Below the pieces are notes generated by a model, which was not told where the DNA came from, did not search any database, and saw only the letters and a program-made list of their open reading frames with translations. Positions 31,084 through 41,846 of a DNA stretch of 64,000 nucleotides are shown here, piece after piece. The stretch covers positions 1,860,001-1,924,000 of the forward strand of contig OY725502.1 in the NCBI GenBank assembly GCA_963281255.1. The letters are read 5' to 3'. Numbering within the stretch: position 1 is the stretch's first letter; every line of letters starts with the position of its first letter. The DNA comes from Aphrocallistes beatrix (Eukaryota; Porifera; Hexactinellida; Sceptrulophora; Aphrocallistidae). A program made the position numbers and the translations under genes.

Positions 31084-31886
31084 TACATACATACGGACGG
31101 ACGAGATACTCCATCCGTGCCATAAGGGCATCAGGGCGTGCCATAATCGCACTAAAAATGATAAATCCCATAGAAATTGATTATCTGAAGGTTAGGCTTT
31201 TGCCGATTTCGCCGACCCCGGGGTGAGAACCACAGGTCTAATATATTGATGAAAATTATCGAAAAAATAGCTTTTATAATTGGGACAAAATGTTTCAGGG
31301 AAATATCCATATATATTACATTGCTACCAGTGCTCGACAAAATAAAAAAATGATGGTGGCTATCTTAACCACAATTTTTACATTTTCTGGTGGCTAATAA
31401 CCACCAAATTCTAAATACACGATATAATTAAACCGGCTGTACTTTATCAAATTTGGTGACTTAGTTAGCCTCCACGCTCAGATATTTAGTGGCTTATCGT
31501 AAATTATCTTGCTACCATTATGACTCCCACAAAGATGGCTGAGGACCAAATGAGTATAGTCCAGAGACCGAGTGTAGCTCCAGTTACTCGAAAGAACGAG
31601 GAATGTCAACATCGTCATACATGTGGGAAATACTCATTTTAGTTTTCTAAGTGTAGAATTCAAATAATAAGCTGTTGTTGTTCCGATTTAGCTGAAAAAT
31701 TATTCAGCCGCAGTTAATTAATTTCCAATTGACAAAAAATATACATTGATAATTCGAATGCCTGGTCAATTAAACTTCTAGCATGATAAGTTAGTAAACT
31801 GGTAAGTCAGCTATTGTGCTGCACCTTAGAGGGAGTTGATTACGAGTTTTAAATAGAAATCATGAAATAACTGGATCGGCTCTTAA
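31084..31886. other. AT-rich stretch, no gene recognised
   Basis: 31084-31180 (acggacggacgagatactcc, gcactaaaaatgata) resembles 10920-11010, so it is an unclassified dispersed repeat. The remainder shows nothing I recognise. Confidence 0.4.
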
Positions 31887-32002
31887 CCCTAATTGGACTT
31901 GGAATGTTGAAGTGAAAGTGAAAGTTAATTGAAAGTGAACTGAAAGTGAAAATGAAAGTGGGAATTTTCTATTTATACCTTTGACCCCAAGTCCAAGTAG
32001 GG
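31887..32002. mobile_element. piggyBac-type MITE built of GAAAGT units, TTAA target
   Basis: The ends ccctaattggacttgg and ccaagtccaagtaggg lie between TTAA (31883-31886) and TTAA (32003-32006). The 116-bp interior is dominated by direct repeats of (g)tgaaagtgaaagt. Copies in the opposite orientation and diverged copies are at 33903-34024 and 34047-34147. Confidence 0.8.
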
Positions 32003-32599
32003 TTAATTAATTAAGAACAAAATCTACACAAATATATAGGAAAAGTGGAGAAAAACATACCTTACTGTGTGGTGATAGTCAATCTCTTTGTTGTGTTTAA
32101 AAGATGAAAATGAAGTTTTTAGTAGCAAATAAAGGATAGCCACCTATATTTATATTTATTTAATTTAGTGTTTAGAAGTAGAATATCTATGAGAGCCTAC
32201 TAGCAATATTTTTTTTTGTCTTTAGAATGACTCCTACCTTAAGCAAAATTCTTGTATCTATCTAGTATAAGTATATTGTAGAGATATCTGATTAGAACTT
32301 AATTACCTACTATTAATATAGCCAACTATTTTGCTCTAGGAATGAGTCATACTAAAAGCAATTTATTATATCTGTTTTGTAGATAAGCTGTTTTACATAC
32401 AAAGTAATTGATTGTTCAAGCTTTTCAATATACTCATTTATCAAGGTTAAACTAGGCCGGTGAGGTTAAAATTAGGAAACTGAAAAAGTCAACTTTTACC
32501 CAGGAAGAATGTTGGAATTAGTATTCTATGCCAAAAAGTCACCCTCAAAGTTGTAGAAATTGTATTCAGTACTAGCAAGAATACATTACTTGTACGTAG

Positions 32600-33320
32600 T
32601 TTCATAGTACAAATTTATTTCTAATAACATTTTTGCTTTTAAAAGTATAATTTTAGTTGTTACATTGCTTCTAGTGAATGACCGAAACCAGAATTTTACC
32701 GAAACCGAATTTCGGTATTTCGGCCACTAATTGCAAGACAATACATACTATTTTAATTTTAACTATTACAGTTGGTTGCAGTAATAAAATTAATCAAATT
32801 ATCAACTGCATTGATCGAAAAGAATTGCCAAAGTGGAGAACGATTACTGGACATATTGCTAATTTAAGAAACGAGCACACGCCTGATAATTTATAAATAA
32901 GATACGAACTCATACTAGCAAATTACATTGGATATCTATGGCTTACCAATTGAAAAACTCCTAAATTGTGAGTTGATTATTTATTCAGCATTCTTGATAA
33001 ATATTATTTCCTTACTATAGGAAGTATTACAAATGCAATATTAGCATGATTTCGGTGAAGCAACCGAAACCGAAATTTCGGTCTTTCACTAAATTTGCTT
33101 CCATATAGGTTTCTAATGAGTCAACTATGGTACCATAATGACCAGTATATTGAAATGATTAGGGTTTTTCCTCCTGATATCTCTCCTAGTAAAACTATAA
33201 GGATAATTGAATGAAATTCTGGCACGGATTCTGGAGTGACACTACTGTGCCACTTTGCCATTTTTGTAACAAGAACTGACAGATTCGGGGCCCACTTAAG
33301 GATTAAGGTTGCCCGCCACT
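32600..33320. mobile_element. decayed hAT copy with an inner ccgaaat MITE
   Basis: 32640-32670 (aattttagttgttacattgc) and the right end gattaaggttgcccgccact (near 33319) match the 22618-24273 family. The inner element 32673-33090 has inverted ends agtgaatgaccgaaac and gaaatttcggtctttcact. No coding sequence. Confidence 0.55.
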
Positions 33321-33456
33321 TCGGTTCGAAAGGAGAGTGTCGAATTCTTCACGAAATTCATTTGTGAGGAGTGTTCGTTTACGTTCTCTCACAACATTCA
33401 CATTTCGCTCGAATCGGTTATCAATGTCAACATCTTTTGCATCAAATTGATGAGAC

Positions 33457-33636
33457 CAGGGTTCATCCAGCTGTTCTAGGATACATACCTAAAATATCCC
33501 TCTGATTTATTTCCATATGTCTAGACTATGTGTTTAATATTACTTATATGAGTTTAGTCAAATCCTGGCGCGCGCTTACAACCAGATTGGTTTTAATTTA
33601 CGCGCCTTTAGGCATGCCGCATAAGCCTGGATGAAT
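33457..33636. mobile_element. hAT-type MITE (cagggttcatccag)
   Basis: The ends cagggttcatccag and cctggatgaatg are inverted. The interior has cgcgcgcttac and tacgcgcctttaggc motifs like the MITE at 3879-4091. Confidence 0.6.
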
Positions 33637-33902
33637 GAAATGATGATACATTTTCGGGGAATAAATTGGTGCTAATATACTCGTATTCTGTGAGATTGAG
33701 TTAGAATATTTTAACTAGCGTTAAGATCAAAATGTTCCAAAATACTGTACGGGTTTTGATGGGCATACAGTGTGACACGATGAAATTGGGAATATTGCTA
33801 TTTTTGTTATTTCGCATGTTATAACACAACCATCACTTCTAAACTCCTTCTCTCTTCTATTATTCGTACATATTATATGTTTCTATAAATGCAGCATTTT
33901 AA

Positions 33903-34147
33903 CCCTACTTGGACTTGGGGTACAAAGTATAAATAGAAAAATCCCACTTTCATTTTCACTTTCAATTCGCTTTCAATTAACTTTCACTTTCACTTTCACT
34001 TCAACATTCCGAGTCCAAGTAGGGTTAAAACTATCTTAATAAATCCCTACTTTGGCTAGGAATGTTGAATTGAAAGTGAAAGTGAATTGAAATTGAGAAT
34101 GAAAGTGGGGTTTTTTCTATTTATACCTTTGACCCCAAGTAATCTTA
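33903..34147. mobile_element. two piggyBac-type GAAAGT MITEs
   Basis: 33903-34024 is complete, with TTAA on both sides (33899-33902 and 34025-34028), inverted relative to 31887-32002. 34047-34147 is a shorter diverged copy whose TTAA ends have decayed. The two lie in opposite orientation, 22 bp apart. Confidence 0.75.
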
Positions 34148-34913
34148 GGGACTTATCATAATTATTAATAACATTTCTGTGAGTGTTCTTTCCTATTATT
34201 GTATAACCCTGACTTCCCATTTTCTATAATATATTTTAGGTAATTTAAGATTGTTTTCCGTCAAAAAGATAATAAGGCCACATATTGGGAGAAGGTCGTA
34301 TTCAGTAAAGAAATGTCCATTTGGTTGTCACAAGGCAAGATTTGCCTGTGGTGCAGGAGTGACGAAAACCCAGTAAAATCCACCTCCAAGCACACACCGA
34401 AACTTCATGTTTGAGGCATCATATATTAAAATTCCTTATTCGACAGTCGCTTATAACTCGTATTCGCAGTTGAACTCCTATTGAACTACTGTATTAGGTT
34501 TCTAAAGATATTAGTAACTACATGGCTGACAACAAAAATTTTCTGATTTTAAAACCAACTAAAAAAGGAGAAAATCTATGGAGATGGAAGAGACTTTCTC
34601 ATTATTCGAAAGTGTTGGCATTTCCAATAAAGAGCAATGCACACAGTTGACAAATTATAATGAATCGATCGATTTTTATGAGGCAACACAATTTGAAATT
34701 TCACATGGCCTACAATATTCAGCTAAACGAGGTTTTATGACAACCTCTTGATACTACCAATATAGCACTGATTCAAGACTACTCTATTTCTCAAGGGGTT
34801 GGTTAGTAAGTATATAATGTGCAGTGTACCCAGTCTATCTCCCTTTTGGATACTTTCTATATGCAATTATTACTAGACTAATTAATGATTAATATTTTGA
34901 TATTTAATTAAAC

Positions 34914-35849
34914 ACAAGCACGCTTCGCTTGCTTGCGCTGCGCGGCTTGCAGACACTGTGTGTCCGCAGAGTCGCCCTGCGGGCGCCTGGAGTTACTTAA
35001 TCTAACATATTTGGGAATTCTTTTTCTTTATATAAATATTGTAAACAAAGGTCAACGAATAAATTATCATATACATCTGAAAATATGATATTCGAAATCT
35101 ACACCCTTGAAAACCCCATGTCAAACGTTTAAAGCCAGTTTCTAGCATATTTTTGAAATTTGTTTACTTTATGTATCTACTCGTATTGTAAACAAAAGTA
35201 AACAAATTGATCATCAAATTTACTCAAAAATATGATATTCGAAATCTACACCCCTGAAAACCCCATGTCAACTGTTTAAAGCAAGTTTCTGGCATATCTT
35301 TGAGATTTGTTTACTTTATGTATCTAATGTAAACAAAAGTAAACAAATAATTTATCACATAGATCTGAAAATATGATATTTGAAATCTACACCCCTGAAA
35401 ACCCCATGTCACCCGTTGGAAGCTAGTCTCTAGCATTATTTTCAAAATTCATCAAATGGTGTGAAAATATGTATATAAAGGTGTGAAAATATGCAGATAA
35501 TCTGTTTTATTGCCAAATACCATAATACATTTAAGATATCAAACATAAGTTGTGGCTTTGAAGTATTAATAACAATGACGATCTATTTATTGTAGTGTCG
35601 TACTTGTACAATGATTTCTATTGTAATAGTGTAGTCATTTATTTTGTATAGAAAAGGTGCGAAAAATTGTTTTCCATTTTTTTTGCAGAGATGTGAAAAT
35701 TTCGCTTAGATCTTAGAACTTAATCGTAGGCATATCATTTGACACCTACATGCAAATTTTCACACCTCTACGACTTCCCAATTCTTCAATCAATTCGGAC
35801 AAACACACACACACACACACAAAAATCCTACCATTTTAATAATTAAACA
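34914..35849 (-). mobile_element. Helitron-like element with three tandem internal units
   Basis: The 3' hairpin end (gcttcgcttgcttgcgctgc) is at 34914. It has a GC-rich hairpin block (cagagtcgccctgcgggcgc), then three tandem units of about 125 bp each containing aaccccatgtcaa(a/c)cgtt, 35060-35460. A conserved 5' block follows (gcagagatgtgaaaatttcg), with (ac)n at 35804-35822 and a decayed 5' end. Same build as 58947-59925. Confidence 0.75.
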
Positions 35850-36903
35850 TTTCTGCATATTTCTGCAGATTGACTATTTGCATATATAATCCACGATCAA
35901 ATATGTTAAATGCTTCAGGGTATTCAATGCCATCATAATCGATAGAATGAGTTTTCGAATCACCATCATAAACGTCATTTTACTATGGTGTGCCGAAGAT
36001 CTCGGATGCAAATCAATTTTACTTAACCCGCTTCTCTCGTCCCAGGTACACCATATGCAAGGCCAGACATGATTCCTAGGCACAAAGAAGCTGCTTTGAG
36101 GTCGACTGTAAAAGAGACATGGTATTCTTCTAACAAGCGTAAATCTGTTCATCCTTAAGCATAACTGACAAGTTGTGTTTCGTTTCAGGTGCACTTTTCA
36201 TTTTGCAGACAAAGGAAATTATATACTTTCTCAATGAGAGCTTCTACATTACAGCATCTCACGATCCAAGTATCCATGTATTCTGGACTATATTTCTCTA
36301 ACTAAATACATTCGAAGATATCACCGCACATTAAATGGCGTTCGTCATAATACTTATCCATTGATGGACAGTGAACTCCAATTTTTCTAATGACTTGTGT
36401 TATAGCCTTAAAGCTGTTTATTAGACATAGAATGGTCTGTCGACTTCAATTGTCAATTGTGTAATGGCTTAGTTGAAGCACAAAACAAGATTCTCAAAAC
36501 GTAATGTTTTTATTTCTTGAACTACAACAGTCGGATAATTGGACAGAATTTCAAAATTTTAAAAATGCTTCATTTTGTGCAAAGAAGTTATTAATTTTAT
36601 TCCGCGTAGTGATAAGTAGTTTTTGGAGCGCATTAATCAGCTTGTTTAAAATACTTGTACAAACAAGAACTCTACTATTTGATTGGTGATGATAATGTGA
36701 AATTTAATGAAGTTGTCACATTTTCAGCAATTCTCTCGGGAATGTCAATTTATTCATAACAAAACTAGAATTTGAAATCAATTGCAAAAAAATATTTGCT
36801 TTAGTGCAGATTCAGATTCGCCATAAAATTCTGAGTCTTAAAATCAAAAAAATCTTATTGACCGTATAATATTAATCAAAAATTGGTTTTAGTTACCTGT
36901 GAG

Positions 36904-37345
36904 TAGAGGTCGCAAGCCCGGCCCGAGCCCGAAGCCCGATTGGGCTCGGGCCTCGGGCCATAGGCGCCAAGTGTGGGTACCAGGGGGCACACCCCCCAGG
37001 TTTGGAGCCTGTGGGGGGCCGTGGTGCTGGGCAATGGAGCAGTAGAGGAAGTTGTGGTATGGCAGGACTCCACACTAACTAATAGGTTACAACTAAACCC
37101 CAAAATTATGTTAATTAAGTCTAAATATATATCCCAATTACAATTTTCTTCCACTTTAGTCCGATATTTTCTTTTCCCTAGGTAACAACAATAGCTGTAT
37201 ATCGATATTTGAGCATCTAAGATTTTAAAAATTCCCTAGATCCCCATTACCGTCGCTCGCTATTGGCCCCCCCAGGTTTTATTCTAGTTTCCAAAACTTG
37301 GCGCCTATGCCTCGGGCCGAGAATTCAGGCCCGTTGCGACCTCTA
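36904..37345. mobile_element. hAT-type MITE with TSD CCTGTGAG, carrying a nested MITE
   Basis: The ends tagaggtcgcaagcccggcc and ggcccgttgcgacctcta are inverted. CCTGTGAG is present on both sides (36896-36903 and 37346-37353). The interior outside the nested copy is short runs of gcccgagccc / gggctcgggcc. Confidence 0.85.
36960..37308. mobile_element. MULE-type MITE with 10-bp TSD
   Basis: The ends ataggcgccaag and cttggcgcctat are inverted. The 10-bp sequence GCCTCGGGCC lies on both sides (36950-36959 and 37309-37318). Because the host MITE is itself made of such blocks, the duplication could partly be pre-existing. 349 bp, no coding sequence. Confidence 0.65.
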
Positions 37346-37567
37346 CCTGTGAGCTCAGTCAGTATTTTTACCACCAACGAAGTCAAAAATAAAATGTTCC
37401 AGCTGAAATTTTTTTTGATTACTCGAAATAGTGATAACTCTGATAACAATTCAAATAAGAAATTTCCAGAGGGAATTAATCGACTGTCGAATAAGAGTTA
37501 AGCGACTGTCGAATAAGAGTTACGGTAAGCGACTGTCGAATAAGGAATTTTAATACCTCGTTTGAGG

Positions 37568-37999
37568 TGCCTTTTCTGCTCGTGGCACGTTTCCATTGAA
37601 GATCTTTCGGGAGAATTTGACTGGATTGGGCTATATTCGTATCCTAAACGAGTGCTTGATTGCTCAGAGTCAAGTTCTGTATCCAGATGGTTGGATTTTT
37701 CAGGAGGACAATGATCCCAAGCACACCTCCAAGGTTGCGAAGGATTTCATGCGGAATGAGGGTATAGTCAGAATGGATTGGCCTGCGTGTAGCCCGGATC
37801 TCAATCCAATTGAAAACTTATGGGCCTGGATAAAAATGCAGCTCAATTTGAGATCTCCCAGGACTCTTGGCGAGCTTGAGAAGACTCTTTATGAAGTCTG
37901 GGAAAAAATTTCATTGACTTTTTGAGGCCATATTGGGAGTCCATGAAGAAAAGGGTAGTTTTGGTAAAGAAGAGTAAAGGTCAGAAGATTAAGTACTAG
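37568..37999 (+). pseudogene. Tc1 transposase C-terminal half
   Basis: The frame reads FSARGTFPLKIFRENLTGLG, then LYPDGWIFQEDNDPKHTS with the second catalytic Asp, and SPDLNPIENLWAW with the Glu. Exactly 34 residues lie between Asp and Glu (DD34E, Tc1 type). The frame breaks at 37925. After a shift, the natural tail (ESMKKRVVLVKK) reaches TAG at 37997-37999. The preceding piece (WCRSDENPVKSTSKHTPKLH, before 34409) joins in frame across the insertion except for an in-frame TGA where Trp is expected, so the gene was probably already damaged or has decayed since. Confidence 0.85.
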
Positions 38000-38114
38000 T
38001 GGATATTAGTGTAGTGATGTATGCTTTGTATGTAGTTTGGTTTTAGAAAAGTAAGTTATTACTTTGTTAGAAAAATACACTTAAACATTTTCCCAATTTC
38101 ATCGTGTCACACTG

Positions 38115-38444
38115 TATATCCTAGATATACTTGTATACTATTATAACTCTTATACTTGTATAACTTTTCTATATGGATACTATGTACTTGTATTTTACAG
38201 CCCAGAATTGCATCCTAATATATCATCAAGTACCCCGAGTCGTAAGGGATCGAGCTAAGAGCGGCTCGGCGGCCTTTTAAAAAGGTTTAATTTTGTCTGA
38301 TATGCCTGAATTTGCTCGAGAATAACTTCCTTTTTGGAGCGGCGGAAGTTAGGGCGCGCGAAACAAGCCAAGTGGCTAAAACTTTTTCTTTTGATACTAC
38401 TAGCCTATTAGCTATATAATAATAGTGCATCATCTTCACAGTAA
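38115..38444. other. upstream region of the PI-PLC gene
   Basis: AT-rich for 150 bp, then a GC-richer block (38220-38360). No TATA box stands out, and no repeat family is recognised. Confidence 0.4.
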
Positions 38445-40100
38445 ATGGCCACACATTCTCCTCAGCCCTTTCATATTGAGCTGCATACTTGGATGAAACA
38501 TATGGACGGGCTAAGATTGGTAAGTGAGCTCACAATTCCTGGCACACACGACTCGGCTACAGGGAGCAGCGGGTACAGAGAGGACGCGAGTAGTTGGGTC
38601 ACGACTCAGAGCTTGTCAGTAGCTGAGCAGCTGAGAGTGGGAGTCAGGTTTCTCGACATCAGAGCGCAGCTGTCTGGAAATGAGCTCATTCTGATGCACG
38701 CGGTTGCTAAGCTCGGGTTGACTTTGTGGGATGTGGTATTGGATTGTAGGGACTTCTTGAGAGAAAGTCCATCTGAGTGCATTTTATTTTCTTTGAAAAA
38801 AGAACTTGAAGATGAGAGGAGCGTCTTTTCCTTTGAACAGGCATTCTGCGCTATTCTAAAGAAGGATTGTTCAATATGGTTTATGGAAAATCAACTTCCC
38901 ACCCTGGATGAGGTGAGAGGAAAGTTAGTTCTGTTGCGGAGATTCCCTCTGCTAAGCGAGACACAATTCCTAGGAATTGATGCCAGATTTACTGATAATG
39001 ATTTATTTGAGTATGAGTTCAATCAGCCTCTAAATCAGAAATTTCTCTGTCAAGATCATTACTTGTTAGTTGGGAATAGTTACGAGGAAATAATTTCAGA
39101 AAAGTTTGCTGCTGTTCAAAAGAATATCTACAAAATAGATGAACGTAAAAGGGATCCGAATTGTCTTTTTATGAATCTTTTGAGTTGTGTTTACCAATCG
39201 CAAACTCCCAAGTCTCTTTCAGATACACTCAACCTTCTATTCACTTCCAATTACCTCACTGACAAGAGAAAGCTAATGGGGATATTTCCCTGTGATTATA
39301 TAGGATTGGAGTTGGCGAGATTGTTAGTGAATGATAATTTTGAGGATCACGTCTCCATCAGTGCGAAAGCCAGCCCTTCCGGGGGAGGACTATGGATCCT
39401 GCTCCGCTCCGGTAGGATTTTGCCCTTCGGGGACGCAGTAGGATTAGCTGGCACTCGATTTCAAGACGACATTCCCGTCGCATTCGCCGTTACACCCACT
39501 GGGCTGGGGTGTTGGATCCTGTCCAGACAAGGGAGAATTGGAGTAAATGGAGACGCTAGGATGTTCGGCTCTCCTCCAGGTGATCGCTGCTACGTTGACA
39601 TTGCGAGCACTCCAGCGGGAGATGGACTGTTACTATTGAGTAGGAGTGGGGTTGTCAGGCTCGGCAATGCCAAGGATCTCGGGGGTGCATTTGACTGGTC
39701 AGGAAAGAGCCCCAGAGCCATCGACATAACACCTTCAGGAGAAGGCTGTGTGGTACTGACAGAGTGCGGAGAAATCTTCCATTTCGGAGATTCGGAACAT
39801 TTCGGACATTATCTTGGGGCCCGTTATAAAGACACGTTCGTGGATATCAAGCTGACTTCATCTGGACGAGGCTATTGGGTGTTAGGAATTGATGGAACGA
39901 TTCATACTTTTGGAGATGCCAAGTCTTTAGAGTCCGTCCTTCTTAATGGGAAGGTCGCAGTCTCGTTTGGTAGACTGGGAACCGTGGAGGGAGGGCACTG
40001 GGTTCTCTCTTTAGATGGGTGCATTCACACGCACGGGGATATTCCACATATTCTGGGTACGAGGATTGAAGCATCTGTCTCGATTCATTCAAAGCTATAA
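38445..40100 (+). CDS. PI-PLC X-domain protein fused to bacterial-type GDA repeats
   Basis: A 551-residue single-exon gene. Residues 14-290 form a phosphatidylinositol-specific phospholipase C X-domain of the small bacterial/PLCXD type. They show WMKHMDGLRLVSELTIPGTH (H35), QSLSVAEQLRVGVRFLDIR (R73) and LMH (H85, second catalytic His), with LILFSLKKE-type strand residues near 112-120 and MGIFPCDYIG at 278-287. This family cleaves phosphoinositides by acid-base His catalysis. Residues 305-545 hold five or six repeats of about 45 residues (ATP.G.G.WIL...GRI..FGDA...G). The pattern resembles the GYWLVASDGGIFAFGDA repeats common in actinobacterial surface proteins. No signal peptide or membrane segment is seen. 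The fusion of an intronless X-domain to this repeat suggests an origin from a bacterial gene, though this is inference. The start is the first ATG in frame. Confidence 0.8.
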   Translation: MATHSPQPFHIELHTWMKHMDGLRLVSELTIPGTHDSATGSSGYREDASSWVTTQSLSVAEQLRVGVRFLDIRAQLSGNELILMHAVAKLGLTLWDVVLDCRDFLRESPSECILFSLKKELEDERSVFSFEQAFCAILKKDCSIWFMENQLPTLDEVRGKLVLLRRFPLLSETQFLGIDARFTDNDLFEYEFNQPLNQKFLCQDHYLLVGNSYEEIISEKFAAVQKNIYKIDERKRDPNCLFMNLLSCVYQSQTPKSLSDTLNLLFTSNYLTDKRKLMGIFPCDYIGLELARLLVNDNFEDHVSISAKASPSGGGLWILLRSGRILPFGDAVGLAGTRFQDDIPVAFAVTPTGLGCWILSRQGRIGVNGDARMFGSPPGDRCYVDIASTPAGDGLLLLSRSGVVRLGNAKDLGGAFDWSGKSPRAIDITPSGEGCVVLTECGEIFHFGDSEHFGHYLGARYKDTFVDIKLTSSGRGYWVLGIDGTIHTFGDAKSLESVLLNGKVAVSFGRLGTVEGGHWVLSLDGCIHTHGDIPHILGTRIEASVSIHSKL

Positions 40101-40743
40101 TGTCCTAGTTTCTCCAACGATGTATGTTATTGGCAAGATTTCTCATGCGACTACGACCCCTATTGGCCTAGTCAGTAATGCCCACAAGCTGGAGAAGTTC
40201 CCTTGAATTCATCCAGTCTTCTCCCTGACGAGAACTTTGGAGACAATACTTTCATTTCAGGAGAGCTCAGTAAAGTATAACGTAATAGAGGTACAATAGA
40301 TACATTCTCGATTTTAAAAATATCCAGTCAGAAATTAGCCTTATTTTTTATGGTTTAGAATTTGTAAAAGTGACCCTTTTCTCAGTTATGACCTTTAAAG
40401 TCAAAAGTTACCCATTTTTAGGCATTTTTTCTCTAAAGGGCTACAACTGTGTAGGAAGTGACTTTTGTTAATTATAAATCAGTCATTTTGTAGAAGAGAC
40501 AATTCTGTGTCGTTTTGGTTAAAGCGAATAACAATGATTTTAGGTTGTAATTTTCTCAAAAATTACTCTGCGATCGGGGAGGAGGGAGGGTTGGGTGAGA
40601 AATAGTCCAAGCAGGGCATCTGGGAGGCTTTTCGGTATGGAATACCAAATATCAACATTCTTCCTATTTCAAGTAGATGCTTTTTTCACAATTTCCTACT
40701 TTTGAATCGACTAGCGTTGTTCAACCTTGATCGAGAGCTTGTA
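40101..40743. other. 3' region of the PI-PLC gene, no feature recognised
   Basis: AT-rich apart from a short GC-rich stretch (40570-40625). No clear AATAAA lies just after the stop, and no repeat is recognised before the fold-back element. Confidence 0.4.
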
Positions 40744-41505
40744 CAGGGTGACCCATAAGTTCTGCTACAAGCTTCATTATGTATAAAATTTCTTATACTC
40801 AAACGATCTTAGTTATTATGGTCCTTAGAGATTGTAATTCGAATATTTTCAATGATTTTAAAAGATTTTTCGATTCTATGACTTAGAAATGTGTTTTGTA
40901 TGGTGAGTTTTGAGAAAAAAAATGTGTCCTGGCACGCAGCGAAAATCGTGAATCAGGGCCCACTGCTTTTCAAGTTATATTCCCAGAGTCTTCAAATTCT
41001 AGGAAAAATTAGCACACACATTTTCCTCGAACACTCTTTTTTGTAGAAATATGAGATGTTCAGATCAGTGCATTTTGAAGACCAATTGGATCAGATTTCT
41101 TTGTGATGTGAAAAAAAAAGCCATTTTGGAATTTTACAAAATGTACCTAATTTGAATTGCGACTGAATAACTTTTTCTCGTTTCTGATAACGAATTCAGT
41201 GGATTTATGAAATATTTCTATGGCGAATGAAAGGTACTAAATCGTCATGGGACATCGATTATGAAGACATTTTTTACAGAAGCAGTGGGCCCTGATTCGC
41301 GATTTTCGATGCGTGTCAAGACACATTTTCTTTTCTCAAAACTCACCATACAAAACACATTTCTAAGTCATAGAATCGAAAAATATTTTAAAATCATTGA
41401 AAATATTCGAATTACAATCTCTAAGGACCATAAATAACTAAGACGTTTGAGTATAAGAAAGTTTATACCTAATGAAGCTTGCAACAGAACTTATGGGTCA
41501 CCCTG
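40744..41505. mobile_element. Tc1/mariner-type fold-back MITE
   Basis: Arms of about 260 bp start cagggtgacccataagttct at 40744, end at 41505, and are flanked by TA. They include matching inner blocks (gcagtgggccctgattcgcg). A sister of 29780-31083 without the nested insertions. Confidence 0.85.
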
Positions 41506-41846
41506 TATATTGAAAACATCCATCAATTAACAGTCACAAAAGCCCATACAGCATACTTTCATCGACCATTTCGATTTTTTTTCGGGCTCGGGGAAATTAC
41601 CCCGCTTACCTCTCCCTCTCGACGCTAGTGATAGCTACGGTATGGTAGGGCTCCGCATATGCTTGTGTGAATTACTTATGTATTTGTATTAGCTCTTGTA
41701 CGCTTGCTTCTAAATTACTTGGATTGAAATTCACCAAATCTTCCACCGCCGCGATATGCGCCTATGTCTGGAATCACTCCCATCTTTTATGTAAACTTTT
41801 TCTTTTCTCTTTTAAATCTTTTCGCCACTTTTAGCATTATTCTCTA
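41506..41846. other. upstream region of the WDR93-like gene
   Basis: AT-rich with a pyrimidine-rich stretch (41780-41825) just before the ATG. No promoter element is identified with confidence. Confidence 0.4.

Larger units (their letters stand above)
34417..37559. mobile_element. 3.1-kb element with 8-bp TSD GTTTGAGG inside Tc1 transposase
   Basis: GTTTGAGG occurs at 34409-34416 and 37560-37567. The inner ends share the inverted block attaaaattccttattcgac followed by agtcgctta. The right end carries three tandem copies of gactgtcgaataag. Eight-base duplications fit hAT or P-type elements. Degenerate frames (34573-34751 + strand; 36480-35880 - strand, with ITQVIRKIGVHCPSMDKYYD and MCGDIFECI) may be its own transposase, but I cannot assign them. 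It holds a Helitron-like element (34914-35849) and a hAT MITE (36904-37345). Confidence 0.75.
33768..38114 (+). mobile_element. Tc1 element split by a larger insertion
   Basis: The ends cagtgtgacacgatgaaatt (33768) and its complement (ending 38114) are about 25-bp inverted repeats flanked by TA. The original Tc1 would be about 1.2 kb. It is expanded to 4.3 kb by the insertion at 34417-37559, and carries a piggyBac-type MITE (33903-34024) and a diverged one (34047-34147) in its left part. Transposase pieces flank the insertion. Confidence 0.85.

Noticed and set aside
35874..36194. A 106-codon - strand ORF as a real gene
   Set aside because: It starts inside a region with adjoining broken frames in the 3.1-kb transposon and shows no family pattern; treated as a remnant.
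38445..40100. Bacterial contamination as the source of the PI-PLC gene
   Set aside because: The gene is flanked on the same sequence by a Tc1 relic with decayed insertions and by a Tc1-type MITE, so it sits in the animal genome unless the assembly is wrong.
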